NCBI GenBank assembly: GCA_963513935.1
Contig: OY740774.1
Coordinates: 95,487,668 to 95,551,667, forward strand
Direction of reading: 5' to 3'
Source: Aphrophora alni
Taxonomy: Eukaryota; Arthropoda; Insecta; Hemiptera; Aphrophoridae
Length of the DNA: 64,000 bases
A program made the position numbers and the translations under genes. The notes under the pieces were generated by a model that was not told where the DNA came from, did not search any database, and worked only from the letters and a program-made list of their open reading frames with translations. This document shows, in pieces, positions 28,101 to 63,859 of the stretch; position 1 is the first letter of the stretch, and each line of letters starts with the position of its first letter.

Positions 28101-31100
28101 AATACAAATCCATTTCAATCCAATCAATTAAAAACACGTAATTTAATTTACGAGATTTTCGTACATAGGAATACATTGCATTACGGATGATTCTTTTAAT
28201 AATCAATCACATCTAATGAGTATATGTCCAACCATAAAATACAACATTAATATCCTTTCAAATACAACTTTTACCTATTGTACAAGTCTGTACATTTTTT
28301 TTGAAAACTTGTAAACGTATTGAATCAAGAGATGTACTTTAAAAAAAAATAAAATAATAAAAAAAGAATTAAAAGCACACTGATTGTAGAGAGGATTTCT
28401 ACCTTCTGTATGTAAAGATCGAGGTAATTATAAAACAATAAATATATTATTATGAAGATTAGAAGATTTTTGTGTTTTGTGTGTGTGTGGGGGTGGGGGT
28501 GTGTGTGTATCTGGTTTAGTTATGTATTAAAACATTATTATTCAATTGTTTTGAATTTGTACAAAATTATCTTGAAATCTTAAAATGTATTAAGAAACTT
28601 TTTTATACATATTAGTTAAATCAACATTATTTATTGATAATATATAGAATATAAATCTATCATTCATGCTCAATGTTACAGTGTAAAGGACACGATGATT
28701 GCTGCCTCAGTTTTTGTGTTGACGGAAAATGTAAATTACCTTGTACACAAATAGGATCCTTGGTAACTATATATTGCATGTGTTACTCATACTAGAATAG
28801 ATAAGTTACTTAAAAATATATCCATCTTTAAACACATAAGCTAACTAACGTCGATACACAAATAGAGCAAATAAGAACTAATTGGAAAACCTGACAAATT
28901 TTATAAATGCTTACAATTTTCTCTTTTAGAATTTGTTATAACATAAAAAATCCATTTTAAATAAAGAAAGTAAAATTACATGAATCAAATAATTTATTTA
29001 ATGAAGTGTTTTGGGTTAATAAATTAATTGAAACCGTTAATAAATTAACTTTTAAAGGTCATTGTAACATTTATTGTTCGTAATATTTTGTCATTACTAT
29101 TGTTCCTAATATTTATAACTTGTCTTTTGCAAAAAATAATTATTAACTTTTCAAAAATGTAATTACAAAAATTTGTTTTATATTCAATTAACACCAAAGT
29201 TAACGAGTGTTTTTATCTCTTCAATAAAATAAAAGTTTCTTGAAAATGTATTATATTTAAATAAATAAATTTCTCAACTAAAATATAATCGATTTGCAGT
29301 GCGATGTTGCCAACGACGACTGTTGCGATGGTGGTTCCTGCGTCAGAAAGATCTGCAGAACTCAGCCTTGCACTCAACAAGGACAACGTGTAAGCAACTT
29401 AATTTGAATTCCATAAAGAGTTCTTTACGTATCAATTTTTTATTTGTAGGAAGTTAACAAATAATAATAAATAGTGTTGTATACGTAACTGGTTAAATGT
29501 ACATTTGACAAACAACACGAATGTATAGGGTCACAAAATTATATTTATCTACAGTTGTTGACAAAGTGGCATTTTGTTCATTTAAATTAGTTTGCAAAAC
29601 AGCTGATTTCTCAACAGCTTTACTTTGCCTACTACTTTGCACACTACTTTGCTCACTCCGAATGGCAACCGAACAAAACGAAATTTAGGTTAAGTTTATT
29701 TGAATTGATTTATAATATACAGGAAATGTCTCGTATGTAGGTTAGATTAATTCTTACATGTAAAATAACATAAACAAACAACAAAGCAACGTTTTAAAGT
29801 TGAAAAAGGAAGTAATTATTCATAAAGATGATTGACAGTGTATGTACACGGAGAGTATTTTTCGTTTGCCGAGTTTTGAAGTTGGCAATCCCGTTTCCTC
29901 AAAAATACACCTAAGTTATTTGTAATATTCTTAAATAACCTCAGTTATGTCGTGAGAACTTCTACTCAGTGTTGATGTGTTGTTTAGCACTACTGCTATA
30001 TTTTGTGTAGTTAGTTTTAAAATATGTACAGTTCAGAGGACAAAAATCTGTCAAAAACCTAAATTAGCGGAAGAAGCTAACAACGTTGTACTAAATCTTC
30101 TTCCTGTAAAATCAAGGAAAAAGTACGACCGCCAGTATGAACTGTTTTTATTGCCAAAATAACAACTGTATACAAAGTATATTGTGCAATTCGTGAGCAA
30201 AGTGTCTTTTTAAACTCGATAAAATTGACGCACTCGGCAAGCCTCGTGCGTCAACATTTTTCTCTCGTTTAAAAATGTGCAACTTTGCTCACTAGTTGCA
30301 CAAACAACTATTTCCTTGATTTAATTATTATTGTTCCAATCTTGTTGTTTTATTCATTCAAATGTACGTTTTGGATTCCAAAAAATAAAATTGAAAACCG
30401 TGCCCTGATGTACAACATAATCGGTGGAATGACATTTTTCAAACTTAATTTGTCTTTATATTCATAGTATACCCAGATATTATCTTCCTAGTTTTTTGTT
30501 AAACAAATTTTTACTCCCAGATTGGGTCAAACAATTCGAATACCGGTAACACTTCAAAATATGTCACATTTATCACTATTAAATGACGGCCGTTATTAAT
30601 AAGTGCTATAAAATGTTTTATTTAATTAATAAATAAATAACTGAAACATATATTTGTTAAAAATTTGTGTCAATTTCAAAGCAGATACTTCATGACTTGC
30701 TAACCTTATTCTGAAAGTGAATGTTATTTATAATTTGTATATCTCTTTGTTTCAGTGCAAAACTAATGAAGAATGTTGCAGCGAACTGTGTAAAAGTGGT
30801 AACTGCGAGTATAAGTGTCTGCCAGATGGAATCAAAGTAAGTTAATTTTGATCTTAAGGTATAGTTGAATTAATATTATTTCAAGTTTTAAATGATTTAT
30901 ATGTTCTTAGTTGGTGAATAAAATAAATATCTTCAAGGAGTGCCATCTTGAGACTCGTTATATAAAGTTAATATTAATATATTTAATATAATATCTATAT
31001 ATTCCATATACAGAAATCTGATCGAACTATTTGTTTGGTGGTGTCTAGCGCTTAACTTGTTTAGGTTTTGTTGCTACTTATATTCTTTCTACGTAACTAA

Positions 31101-34100
31101 GTCAACAAAGTATTTTAGATTTAATTTTGGAACATCATCTCCCTCTCCAAACTAGCACAATAGAAAATTCATAGTGTGTTTTTACCGCGACTTGGTTATG
31201 AAACACAACTCGTTTTTTAAAGAAATCTTTCTAAGAACTTATTGTTTTTATTTAATAAAGCATACCTTTACAATACTTACGATCAATGTATATAATGATT
31301 CTAACATAAGTGAAATTTTAATGTATGCATTAGGAATATGAAATATGTAAATAGGAGAAATGTTTTTTTAGACAAGGAGAGTTGAACTATAAAGTTCACC
31401 TAGTTTTTTTAAGTTTAAAACTAGTATAAAATAATTTAAATTTGCTGAAGGAAAGATTTATTAAATGAAGTTGACGACAGTTATATCCCTATTTCACACT
31501 ATAACGGAAAAGTATAACTGTTTAGAGTTTTTTACCTGGATTCTTTTCTTCCAATTGTTTGTAATTATAAATATTTTGAATAATGTAAATTCTCACAAAT
31601 TATACTCAATTATAATTCAGATATTATACTAAATTTATAATGTTCGTGTTAAAGTCACTGAAAAACAAAAACAATTGAAAGCGAAGAAGAAAGATCCTAA
31701 AAGAAAATAATTAAACTTTTTAATAATGTTTTCGTGAGCTTAGTTTGTCTAACGTCAGTACTCAAGATTTAAATGCAAAAGGTTTTCAATTCCAACCTAA
31801 TAGAGCATAAATAATAACGTTAATAAACAAGACAAGTATGTGAACAAATGTTCAATGGTGCGATTAGCAGGGAATTTTGACAAAGAAAAGTTACTTTAAC
31901 TCGATTTTCCGACCCCACGCCACCAGTTAAAATCCATCTGCTAAGTTTAGGTCCAAGTTAAGCGGTTTTAACAACGATGTATAATATTTTGGTTAAGTAA
32001 TGTACTATCACAAATATATAAATAAATATTGAGTTTGACTTGTAAGTATAACTTAATTATAGAGTTATTGAAGCTCATGTACCACTGAGAATGGCGACGT
32101 TTTAATTGAAACGCGTTTGATTAAGTAACTTAATATTTTTGAGAACTTGTGTTCGAGTTTAATCTATCTAATGTACTATAGAAGTTAAGAACTTTTCGAT
32201 TATAATTTTTTAAGCACAGATTCACATTTAGATTCTCTAGAAACTTGATCACCAAAACTCAACTTTTATCTACATAAACAATATAGAACTGTGTATTTAA
32301 ATGAATATTTGTGATGACAATATATTGAAAGATGTAAATAAAGTGAAGTAATTAAATTTTATAATCTGTATGCTCTATCGTTATAGAGTAAATGTTAAAC
32401 AACAAAATATAATATTTGTTAAAAATTAAATAACAAAACAAATAAATATACAATTAATACATTGTAAATATTTAATATAAACACGTAATTAATTAGGGGC
32501 ATTAGGGGTAAACTATACTTATAAGGTCAATGGGATTTTGTGTGCCTATAATCTAATAAACGTTAATAATTATTTACATTTACCTTTCAGTGTACAGACA
32601 ACGGGCAGTGCTGCAGTAATAAATGTGATAATGGTACTTGTATAACTCCGTGCTTAGCAAATAGACAATATGTAAGTAAATAAATTATAATATATCAGCG
32701 TTGGTATTACAAACTTTAAATCAACGTAATTGTAAAAAAAAAAAAAAAAGTATGTTTTATAGGGGACAAATTCAGCAGATTATACAAAAATAAATAAATA
32801 AAGTTGGATTATGTAAAATTTAAAACACTAAACAAATAAATTGTAAATTGTGTAAGAGATTTAATTGGAATACACAAATAATACAACAAAAATTTCTAAA
32901 CATAACCTTTCTATATAATAATATAAATCGGTCTGAAAGAATGTTGTTGTAAACATCGTTCCTATTACACCAAATGTTTTTAGACGAATTGACATTCTTA
33001 CATTTATTTTCGTTTGTATATCAAGTTGTATATACTTATTTAAAAAAAAGTTTTTTATTTTTGGAAATATCTTTCGTATTATTTGATAAACTTTAATAAA
33101 CTACTAGATATAACGAAAAATATTTAATCATTTTTTATTGTGCTTTATTTTATTCTGTATAAAACACTGTAAGTAATGTTAAAACAATGTTTATACATTG
33201 TAATCAACAAAACTTTCATCTTTCAGTGCGATTTTGATTCCCAATGCTGTGACAAATCGTGCATACATAGACGATGCCAGTATAAATGCACAACGGCCAA
33301 TGGTCCCGTAAGTAGTTCTAAATATTCATATATTTGTTCACTATATTTCACTTTTCAAATTGTAAAATAAAAGTAATTTCTTTTAATAATTTGTATATAA
33401 TAATAAACATATATCATGTCGTTAGGTCAATTGGAGTAATGATAAAAATATTTGATAAACCACATTAATTTTAACATTCGTATTTTACAATTTATATAAA
33501 TGCATAATGAAATCTTAAGTCTATAAAATCTTTGTTGTTGTATTAACATATTTTTAATGGAACTTTTAAAATCGTCTATAAGTAAAAATGTTAGGGTATA
33601 CTCAAAACTAATCCATTTATGTAGGAAATCGAATAGATTAATAGGGCTAAACGATTTTATTTTGTTTAATTGCAAAATAAACCTATATACATTTATAATT
33701 GCCATTGTTAATTAAATTATTCCTACCAATAGGATGATTTTTGTCTATAAATGTTCACGACTTTGTCCCGATTTTAAAAATAACTTTATTGTTATTAAAG
33801 TGTTACATTTCTTATAAAGTTAAAAACTGAAATTAAATCTTGTCTAATAATGTATACATAATTATTTGAGTTTTGATTCACTGAGGAACATAATCAATGA
33901 AATGTTGTTTTGTGGTTGCATTAAAAAAAAAAAAGTATATTTTGTCGAAACATTTTGTTTTCATTAATTTGAAAATTGAAGTTTCCACAGCTACACAGCT
34001 TGTTTCAGTTTCCTATTGAACGAAACACAATTTTCCACAATATATTTAATACAAACACAAGACCTCATTACAATTAATAAGTCCTCATACTCAGGTGTTA

Positions 34101-34225
34101 CAATCACAAAAAACCCTTTTGACACTAAAGTATGCTTTGTGTAAGATCTCCTTTTAACACCATAGTCTTTCATTGGTTATACCCATACAAATTCTATATT
34201 GTGAACAATTGACGCATAAATACTA

Positions 34226-34281
<56 letters not shown>

Positions 34282-34533
34282 TTTATATTTTGAAAATATT
34301 TTATTACTACCCTTATTTACCGATATTTATTTAAGTATAGCCTATATATATATATATATATATAATTATATATATTTAAATAAATATCGGTAAATAAGGG
34401 TAGTAATAAAATATTTTCAAAATATAAATGTTACTAAATACTTATTGGTCTGAAAAAATAAACATGCTAAATATTTATTAGGATTAGTTTGACCAATCAC
34501 AACCTGGAGAAAAATAAAACTGATCACAAATTG

Positions 34534-34579
<46 letters not shown>

Positions 34580-36520
34580 GCGCACATAAACTGCTACTAG
34601 AGATCTGCATTACAATCTGTTAACCTCACTAAAATACTATTTAAGTTTAACAAATTAATCAGAAAAACCTCAACTACTCCAGTATTGACGAATCATTAAA
34701 AATAATACAGCACTGACTCGAAGAGTATTTTTACTGCTTGAAAAAATTTGAAATATGTCTAAAGTTACAAAATAACATCAACTAACTACGTAATGAAAAA
34801 AGATTTTTCAATGTCAGAAATATCTATTATATGATACGATAATAGAAAAATCTATAGGAACCATTCCAACCCAATACCAGTATGAGTTTATAACATTATA
34901 GAGAAAATATGTGTTATCTTTTTAAGTGTTTCTTACAGTATACAAAAATGTGTATTTGTGTTTTTAATGAATAAAAACTGACAAATTCCAACTTTTTTTT
35001 TATAATGAACCTTTAATAAACCGATAATATTTGTAAACGGCAGTACTTATTTATTTTAATTATTATCAATAGTCAGAATAGTGATAACACAAAATAATAA
35101 ATTTAATCTAGAACTATGTCGAATGAGCAAGTACTTATTCATTGTTATTTAGATCTACGTATATGATTTTTCTTTTAATAATGCTACATGTGTTGTCACA
35201 GTGGAAACCATATTTTTCAAAAAAGCTAGTACACAATACTGTTTGTTTCAGTGCACATCGTCTGCTGATTGCTGCAATACTGATATATGTGTAAATGGTG
35301 TATGTGGAAAGGATTGCTATCCATGTGGATATACAGTAAGTAAACATAAAACACAACAATCTTTTTAACTATACGAGTTGTAATAAAACATATAATAACG
35401 TTGTAATATGTGTAATAATAAGATAATGTAAAAACAAAATCTAGAAACTATTTCAAGAAAGATGTATAGTTTTAAAATATATTAATATATTGTATGATAA
35501 ACAAACCCTTCAACTCTATCTAAATCGAAACATTCTACAAAATATAACATAATTGATAGTCAAATTTTCGATCAAAAAATTATAAGTTTTCGCTCTTACA
35601 GGTTAAATATTTAAACTTATCTTTTTTTTGTAGAAACACTCTAGTACGCTTTATTCTAAAGGTTACTTATTATTGTCACAAATTAAACCCAACAATAAGT
35701 AACTATTTGTATAAAAAATATTCCACAACGTGTCACAACATAACTATTTTAAAAAACAGTAAACGCTACTGGATTGTTGTGCTAAAGACATCCATATTTC
35801 AAAAATTAGAGATGTTTACTACCCTAACTGTGGGGTACAAGGTAAAGGATTAATTTTTCGATTTTTCAAGGTTTAGAAGAGAGTACAATTGTGAATTAAC
35901 TGACGATTGTCGGATGAAATAAACTATTAACTATAGTAGTATTATGTGACCACAGTATTTAATCATGCAACAATAATGTAAACAATAGAGGTGATACTTC
36001 CCACAGTTTATAGTTAAGAATGTTGCACTTAAAGGATATTGCTGACCGAACAAATATAACTTACAGCAGGTAATATCTTTAAATACTGGATACTACTGCA
36101 AACTTGAAATTTTTAATATTAGGTTTGGTTGAAGGAAGTGTCTTAAATTAAAAGCTAGCTTTAAGACTTAAAAGGAAAACAAAAAGAGTATTACTTAGTT
36201 AGTTTTGTAAAAATACGTTCTAATTTATCTGGTTTAGAGAAATTATGATTTTCAAACACTTGTCATTTTAAGATTAGGAAGGCATTGTATAACAAATTAA
36301 TTTAAGCATGCGATAATAGGTAAGAAAAAGTTTAAGTTTTGTATCCGGTATTATTTATAGAATAATTCATCTGATATTACAATGGTTATGTAAGTTGTAT
36401 ATCCTAAACAACCTTTTGATTCCAATTTCTTGGCACAACACTAATTGATAACTTTTTTTTCAGTGTGTAAATGACTCGGAATGCTGTAATGGCAAGTGTA
36501 CAGCTGGCATCTGTTGGTAA
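14323..36520 (+). CDS. Gene 2: secreted multi-knottin protein, complete (17 exons, 478 aa)
   Basis: The exons (listed separately) join in phase 0 to 478 codons. Residues 1-22 form a signal peptide: a short n-region, a hydrophobic core CFVVILAAVCNVL, and a predicted cut after SAA. The mature chain starts at Cys23 and carries 16 consecutive six-Cys knots with C1-x5/6-C2-x5/6-C3C4-x3/4(9)-C5-x4/5-C6 spacing, typical of inhibitor cystine knots. There is no other domain, membrane segment or GPI-like tail. The mature chain has 98 Cys: 96 in the knots, plus Cys23 and one extra in exon 16. WAP, EB or TIL domains fit the spacing less well. The gene is a mosaic, with exons 7-17 nearly identical to gene 1 and exon 1 nearly identical to gene 3. 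Function unknown; secretion and a disulfide scaffold are well supported. Confidence 0.88.
14428..17001 (+). other. Intron 1 of gene 2, 5' part
   Basis: This is AT-rich with no module exon visible. It aligns closely with 38666-41490 of gene 3 except for a 238 bp insertion there. Intron 1 runs on to 21218 and is 6.8 kb because of the nested retroelements. Confidence 0.6.
17423..18885 (+). pseudogene. Penelope-like element: reverse transcriptase plus GIY-YIG region, decayed
   Basis: The open frame to 18142 carries PLE reverse transcriptase hallmarks: DGLAMGSPLSPLLAEIFMD, the catalytic YRYVDD box, and SRHPLNYKLAAF downstream. After a stop and frame change, a GIY-YIG-type segment follows (GVYKITC, CYVGQTGR, then SEHERSWRLGYEDSSFSNHL) to about 18640. 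It has an in-frame TGA where Arg is expected, near 18382. The N-terminal part of the RT is missing. The 3' UTR ends in AATTGTGTTTTATT, as in the other PLE ends here. It is not functional as it stands. Confidence 0.88.
18886..20190 (-). pseudogene. 5'-truncated non-LTR reverse transcriptase, decayed
   Basis: Read from high to low coordinates: a GVLQGEVLS motif near 20090, a FLYDDDIILLSHS active-site motif (normally FADD) near 19960, NGLEVNPLKTKALIF (thumb side), a YLGITF-type region, then a long C-terminal part. It ends in CPIC...DTITHLLLEC, a Cys/His cluster common at the C-terminus of such elements. At least two frameshifts and a stop inside the CPIC cluster break it. I do not assign a clade. 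Confidence 0.82.
20191..21218 (+). other. Intron 1 of gene 2, 3' part
   Basis: AT-rich non-coding sequence. Weak similarity to gene 3 intron 1 resumes only near 20970. A short stretch at about 20858-20945 weakly resembles 16846-16925. Nothing else is recognisable. Confidence 0.5.
21219..21305 (+). CDS. Gene 2 exon 2 (29 aa)
   Basis: The acceptor is tgtttcag and the donor is gtaagt. The spacing is C-x5-CC-x4-C-x4-C-x4-C-x6, starting CKVNEDCCDQRPC. Gene 3 exon 2 has the same loop lengths with several substitutions. Confidence 0.9.
21812..21892 (+). CDS. Gene 2 exon 3 (27 aa)
   Basis: The acceptor is atttttcag and the donor is gtgagt. The spacing is C-x5-CC-x4-C-x4-C-x3-C-x5, starting CKPGDLCCNGSIC. 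The final loop is one residue short, as it is in gene 3. Confidence 0.9.
22115..22167. repeat. (AT)n microsatellite
   Basis: About 53 bp of alternating AT in intron 3 of gene 2. The gene 3 equivalent (43085-43099) is only a few units long. Confidence 0.95.
22276..22362 (+). CDS. Gene 2 exon 4 (29 aa)
   Basis: The acceptor is tttgcag and the donor is gtaagt. The spacing is C-x5-CC-x4-C-x5-C-x3-C-x6, starting CNNTKDCCGDSEC. It is notably acidic. Confidence 0.9.
22953..23039 (+). CDS. Gene 2 exon 5 (29 aa)
   Basis: The acceptor is a long T tract then ag; the donor is gtaaga. The spacing is C-x6-CC-x3-C-x4-C-x4-C-x6, starting CELPHDTCCENLCQNGTC. Confidence 0.9.
23784..23870 (+). CDS. Gene 2 exon 6 (29 aa)
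   Basis: The acceptor is tttttacag and the donor is gtaagc. The spacing is C-x6-CC-x4-C-x4-C-x3-C-x6, starting CHPLINPCCSDLYC. The intron that follows contains the point (about 24258) matching window base 1. Confidence 0.9.
25285..25362 (+). CDS. Gene 2 exon 7 (26 aa)
   Basis: Identical to the first visible gene 1 exon, including the x1 loop between the last two Cys. The acceptor is ttttcag and the donor is gtaagg. Confidence 0.9.
25675..25773 (+). CDS. Gene 2 exon 8 (33 aa, x9 loop)
   Basis: Identical to the gene 1 copy. The nine-residue loop YESEYNPVQ follows the CC pair. Confidence 0.9.
26354..26590. repeat. 61-bp minisatellite, 4 copies
   Basis: Same unit as at 2098-2520 but with four copies. 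The three inner units of the gene 1 array are missing. Confidence 0.9.
27111..27191 (+). CDS. Gene 2 exon 9 (27 aa)
   Basis: The acceptor is tgtttcag and the donor is gtaaga. It starts CTDNVQCCGENC, with one conservative change from gene 1. Confidence 0.9.
27604..27693 (+). CDS. Gene 2 exon 10 (30 aa)
   Basis: The acceptor is tttaacag and the donor is gtgagt. It is identical to gene 1; loops are x5, x3, x5, x5, x6. Confidence 0.9.
28682..28762 (+). CDS. Gene 2 exon 11 (27 aa)
   Basis: The acceptor is gttacag and the donor is gtaact. It starts CKGHDDCCLSFC, with one Asn-to-His difference and one silent change relative to gene 1. Confidence 0.9.
29300..29389 (+). CDS. Gene 2 exon 12 (30 aa; missing from gene 3)
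   Basis: The acceptor is tttgcag and the donor is gtaagc. The spacing is C-x6-CC-x4-C-x4-C-x4-C-x6. It is identical to gene 1 and has no counterpart between 54923 and 56370 in gene 3. Confidence 0.9.
30024..30162 (+). pseudogene. Duplicate of the recombinase-like ORF remnant
   Basis: Copy of 5778-5916 with the same extra A that breaks the frame after the acidic start. It has a few further substitutions (KSRKKYDRQYELF). Confidence 0.35.
30183..30303. mobile_element. Duplicate of the small palindromic element
   Basis: Same hairpin as 5937-6059 with minor changes in the right arm. Confidence 0.5.
30756..30836 (+). CDS. Gene 2 exon 13 (27 aa)
   Basis: The acceptor is tgtttcag and the donor is gtaagt. 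It starts CKTNEECCSELCKSGNC; the usual NG turn is SG here. Confidence 0.9.
30837..32590 (+). other. Intron 13 of gene 2
   Basis: 1.75 kb of AT-rich sequence matching the same intron of gene 1. No further features seen. Confidence 0.6.
32591..32671 (+). CDS. Gene 2 exon 14 (27 aa)
   Basis: The acceptor is cctttcag and the donor is gtaagt. It is identical to gene 1 (CTDNGQCCSNKC). Confidence 0.9.
33227..33307 (+). CDS. Gene 2 exon 15 (27 aa)
   Basis: The acceptor is atctttcag and the donor is gtaagt. It starts CDFDSQCCDKSC and carries Gln where gene 1 has Met. Confidence 0.9.
34231..34276. repeat. (AT)n microsatellite
   Basis: Precedes the inverted repeat, as in gene 1. A second AT tract, not expanded in gene 1, lies at 34536-34574. 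Confidence 0.95.
34280..34430. repeat. Long inverted repeat with AT loop (duplicate)
   Basis: The arms at 34280-34339 and 34371-34430 pair almost perfectly over some 60 bp and match those at 10139-10294. Confidence 0.75.
35252..35335 (+). CDS. Gene 2 exon 16 (28 aa, extra Cys)
   Basis: The acceptor is ttgtttcag and the donor is gtaagt. It differs from gene 1 by one silent change and keeps the seventh Cys (CYPCGYT) that gene 3 lacks. Confidence 0.9.
36464..36520 (+). CDS. Gene 2 last coding exon 17
   Basis: Identical to gene 1: C-x5-CC-x3-C-x4-C-W-stop, with the stop inside a TTG|GTAAGT donor. Confidence 0.85.
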   Translation, partial: CVNDSECCNGKCTAGICW

Positions 36521-36711
36521 GTCTATCATAACGAAATAACTGTATTTACCACACATTTAGAAGATAAAAGTATTTTGTGTTTTAAAACTTTGTAATATTT
36601 TCGTACAGTGTTTGGAGGAATATTTGTTTTTTTGGTTTGTGGAAGTAACTCCTAAATGTTATAAATGTATTTCTAAAATTATCTGAAGTAGCCTATTATG
36701 TTGTGTTACAG

Positions 36712-37035
36712 ACAGGGGGTGGCGAGTATTTGACTCTCCTCCAAAGTTCAGATTTTCGTTTTTTCGATAGTTAGTTTTATTAATTTTATTGAGTTATGAT
36801 TTCATCTTATAGGAAGACGTGCTTGTATTGTGTAGACGTAAAGTTATAATCAACTATTTATTCTCTCGTTAGGAGAACTGCTTTGCCAGAGAGATTCAAA
36901 ATCTAACTTCAATATAAATACCCAATATGAGATTTTATCAAAAAACAAAAATACATTAACGTGGTATAAAAAAGAGCATAAATGTAATAAACATAATATA
37001 GGTTGTTCTAAATAAATATTGCAGTATGCGCGGTC
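36712..37035 (+). other. Putative 3' UTR exon of gene 2
   Basis: A tgtgttacag acceptor is followed by A, which would complete a TG|A stop. AATAAA is at 37011. Confidence 0.35.
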
Positions 37036-37682
37036 AAAATTAGTGAAGACCTAACACCACAAAGCTGAATATATTTTCACAGCGTGTTATTAACATCCGT
37101 CAAACAGTTTAGTTCAAAAGTTGTTTTATAATTGTGTCTAGAGAGTTGAAATGATATGATTATAAATAAATGTAAAAAGTAGTGAAAAATGGATCACATT
37201 TACTTTAAAAAGTAAATTTGTATAGGATCATAAGTTACGTTTAATATATACCTTGTAGAGTTATGGGTCATAACTATAATGTAAATTACAAATTACAAAA
37301 ATTAATAATGTCATTATTAATGATTGACCCTATAAGGCTTTAAATGATAAGTTGAATATTTGGAATATAATAAAACATTTTAAAGTTTGATGGGAAACCA
37401 TGGTAATTGGGTATATTTAAAATTTTGGATGTATTTTAAAATGAAAATTTATCTGATTTCAGAAATTCCAATATATTTGCCTTGATTAAGGAGTTAAGCA
37501 GCCATAACAATAGTTTAATTTGGACAAGTAGAAACAAAACATATATATGATTGTGTATTTCAGATTATTTTTTATTGTATCCTAAAATTTAGTAATAACT
37601 TAATAAATACAAACAAAATTGAGCATTTTCTCGTTTACACTTATTTTCTTGTCTTGGTCTTGTTTAGTGATTTTGTTTAACC

Positions 37683-37923
<241 letters not shown>

Positions 37924-38218
37924 TTTTAATTTTTTACACCCATAATTTAAAAAATATTCTTATATTTTTAGAATTTTCAGAACGAAAATAGTTTGATAAT
38001 TATATGGGTATATGAAAAACAAAAGTTCATCGGCGGACAAGAAAACACCTTTTAATTTCAATCGTATTATTTTAATTTTATTTTTTTTAAATAAAATTTT
38101 GTGAAATTTAAAATATTATTATAGTTGATAACTTTGTATTTAATAGTTTTAAATTGTTTAAATTATTAATGTTATGTATTATTATTTCGAAGGTAATAAT
38201 AATATTTATTATTTTTTC

Positions 38219-38282
38219 TTTCATTACTGTTGAGACCAATGGTTCTTGGTGGAATTCCATGTTTAAAGATAATAAAACACAT
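38219..38282 (-). mobile_element. Penelope-like element edge fragment (duplicate)
   Basis: Second copy of 13982-14045. Its ggtggaattcc matches the full element at 17423-17475 better than the first copy does. Confidence 0.5.
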
Positions 38283-38520
38283 CTTTGATAATTAATACAA
38301 GATAATTAATTACATCTTTGAGAAATATTTAGACGGTGATTTTTTTCGATATTATGATATTATGGTAAGAAATGTATATTTTATTACTTGTGAACAAAAC
38401 AGGTTTGATAAAATCTACAACGTTAACGCTAGTGTAGATATAACAAAGCCGACGTGGAACATGTGTTTAACAACTGACGCATTTCTTAACTACCACGTAT
38501 TTTTATTGACTTAGCTTTAT

Positions 38521-38528
38521 TATATATT
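38521..38528 (+). promoter_or_regulatory. Candidate TATA box of gene 3
   Basis: TATATATT lies 40 bp before the ATG, as for gene 2. Because the two upstream regions are recent duplicates, conservation adds little support. Confidence 0.3.
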
Positions 38529-38560
38529 GTAAAGAACTGTTACATTATGATCAATTCATC

Positions 38561-62251
<23,691 letters not shown>

Positions 62252-63080
62252 GTCACTAAATGGAATATAATTTTAAAATATCTATACTTAATTCCTATTA
62301 AAATGAATATTTAAATTTTTTAATTGTGTTATAAATTTAAATTTTATTTATATAAACAGCATTATAATATTAACAATGTGCTTTCTAATATTAATAAATT
62401 TCATAATAAAGGCTTGTGGAAGCGTGTGTGTTTTCAATCAATATACGAACAGAACGGTTTCACTACCAAAAAAATATCACTACCTATTTTCGTCTTTAAA
62501 TTACATAAAATACGATAGCCTATTCCCTAATTTTTTCAAGTTATCTTTAAACTTGAAAACAATATTGATGTATTTTTTTTTTATTATGCTAAATTTTGTG
62601 ATTTTCTTGTGACATAATGTTTTATCATTTTTCTTAACAATGAAGCTGTTTTGTTTTCAGAAAAACAAAATTAGTTCCTGTGATATGTGTTATCAATTAA
62701 GGAACAGCATCGCTAGTCTTCTATAGGATAACACAAGAAGGCTAATAATAATAATAGAGATGGTTTTGAAATAAATATTATGTTTCGTTATGTAAGGATT
62801 TCATTAACGCCTTTTGTTCTTAATGACTCAATCTGGTGTACATTTAAAATTGTATTTAATAACTTGTATTATGTGTTGTTTTAATTTAAGTAATCCGTAA
62901 GCAAATCAATGGTTAATTAATAAAAAGAAGTATTTTTGACGTTTGAGTATGTAGTACAAATTTATTATTTTATCTTCAGCATAAAAGTCAAGAACCAACA
63001 TTCAAATCGTTTGATCTATTTAAATTCTTGTGTTGTTTTGAACATACAGGTCTTCATATATTTGGAAGTTGATAAGGTAT
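62252..63080 (+). other. Downstream flank of gene 3 with putative 3' UTR exon
   Basis: A ttgttttcag acceptor ends at 62660 and the next base is A, again completing TG|A. AATAAA at 62770 could end the transcript. Nothing else is recognised; short ORFs here have no family features. Confidence 0.4.
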
Positions 63081-63084
63081 TGAG

Positions 63085-63830
63085 TTATAACAAATAAAAC
63101 ACAATTTTTCTTTTGTAAAATTCTGTAATTAAGCCAACCATGGTTTCGCCAGTTACGGCATTGACAAGGCTCTTACAAGATTAAATACAAAGCACACCAT
63201 AACTATTATAAAAGGTTGAGAAAGGCAGGAAATTCCCGTTAACAAACAAAGCACAAAGACCCGGGGGAAAAACGCCAAGGGTCATTCACACAGGTATTAA
63301 CCAACCTCGAAAAGAGGTTGAAATAAAGGAGAAAATGACAAAAATTCCGTTTGGTCATTTAAAACTAGATTATCATCATTACACAAAAGTCTCTTAATTT
63401 CTAAAATTTCCAAAACATTTAATTTTCTACTTTTTACGTTAACATGTAGAATTTCAAAATTAACATTAGAATAAAAATCAGTCAATGCATGATTTTTTAA
63501 ATGGTGAGAAAAACTAAAATCATTTTAACCTAACCGCCAACTCCGTTCATGCTCACCTAACCTACACTTAAAACTACGGCCTGTTTGGACAACATAAGCA
63601 GCATTACAAAATACTACATGTCAGTTTGTACACACCACTTTTTTGCATTTTTTCTATTTTATCTTTGGAATTTACTAACATCTTTCCTAAATTTTGTTTA
63701 CAATAATAAGCTGGTTTACAGTGTTTTTTTCTTTTCTAAAACTTTACCAACTGCATGGCTAACTTTACCAAAATAGTTAATTCTACGCCACTTTTGTGTG
63801 GAATTATTAGAATTGACTATTGGGAAAATA
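63085..63830 (-). pseudogene. Penelope-like element 3' part (minus strand), decayed
   Basis: On the minus strand: KWRRINYFGKVSHAVGKVL, GKMLVNSKDKIEKM, GVYKLTC, then after a frameshift QTGRSFKCRLGEHERSWRLG, and FYSNVNFEILHVNVKSR. This is the same order as in the element at 18140-18640. A 3' UTR with GGCGAAACCATGG and terminal AATTGTGTTTTATT runs down to about 63090. It carries only the region after the reverse transcriptase. Confidence 0.8.
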
Positions 63831-63859
63831 AAGGATTTAGCCTTAATTTTTTTTCTTAA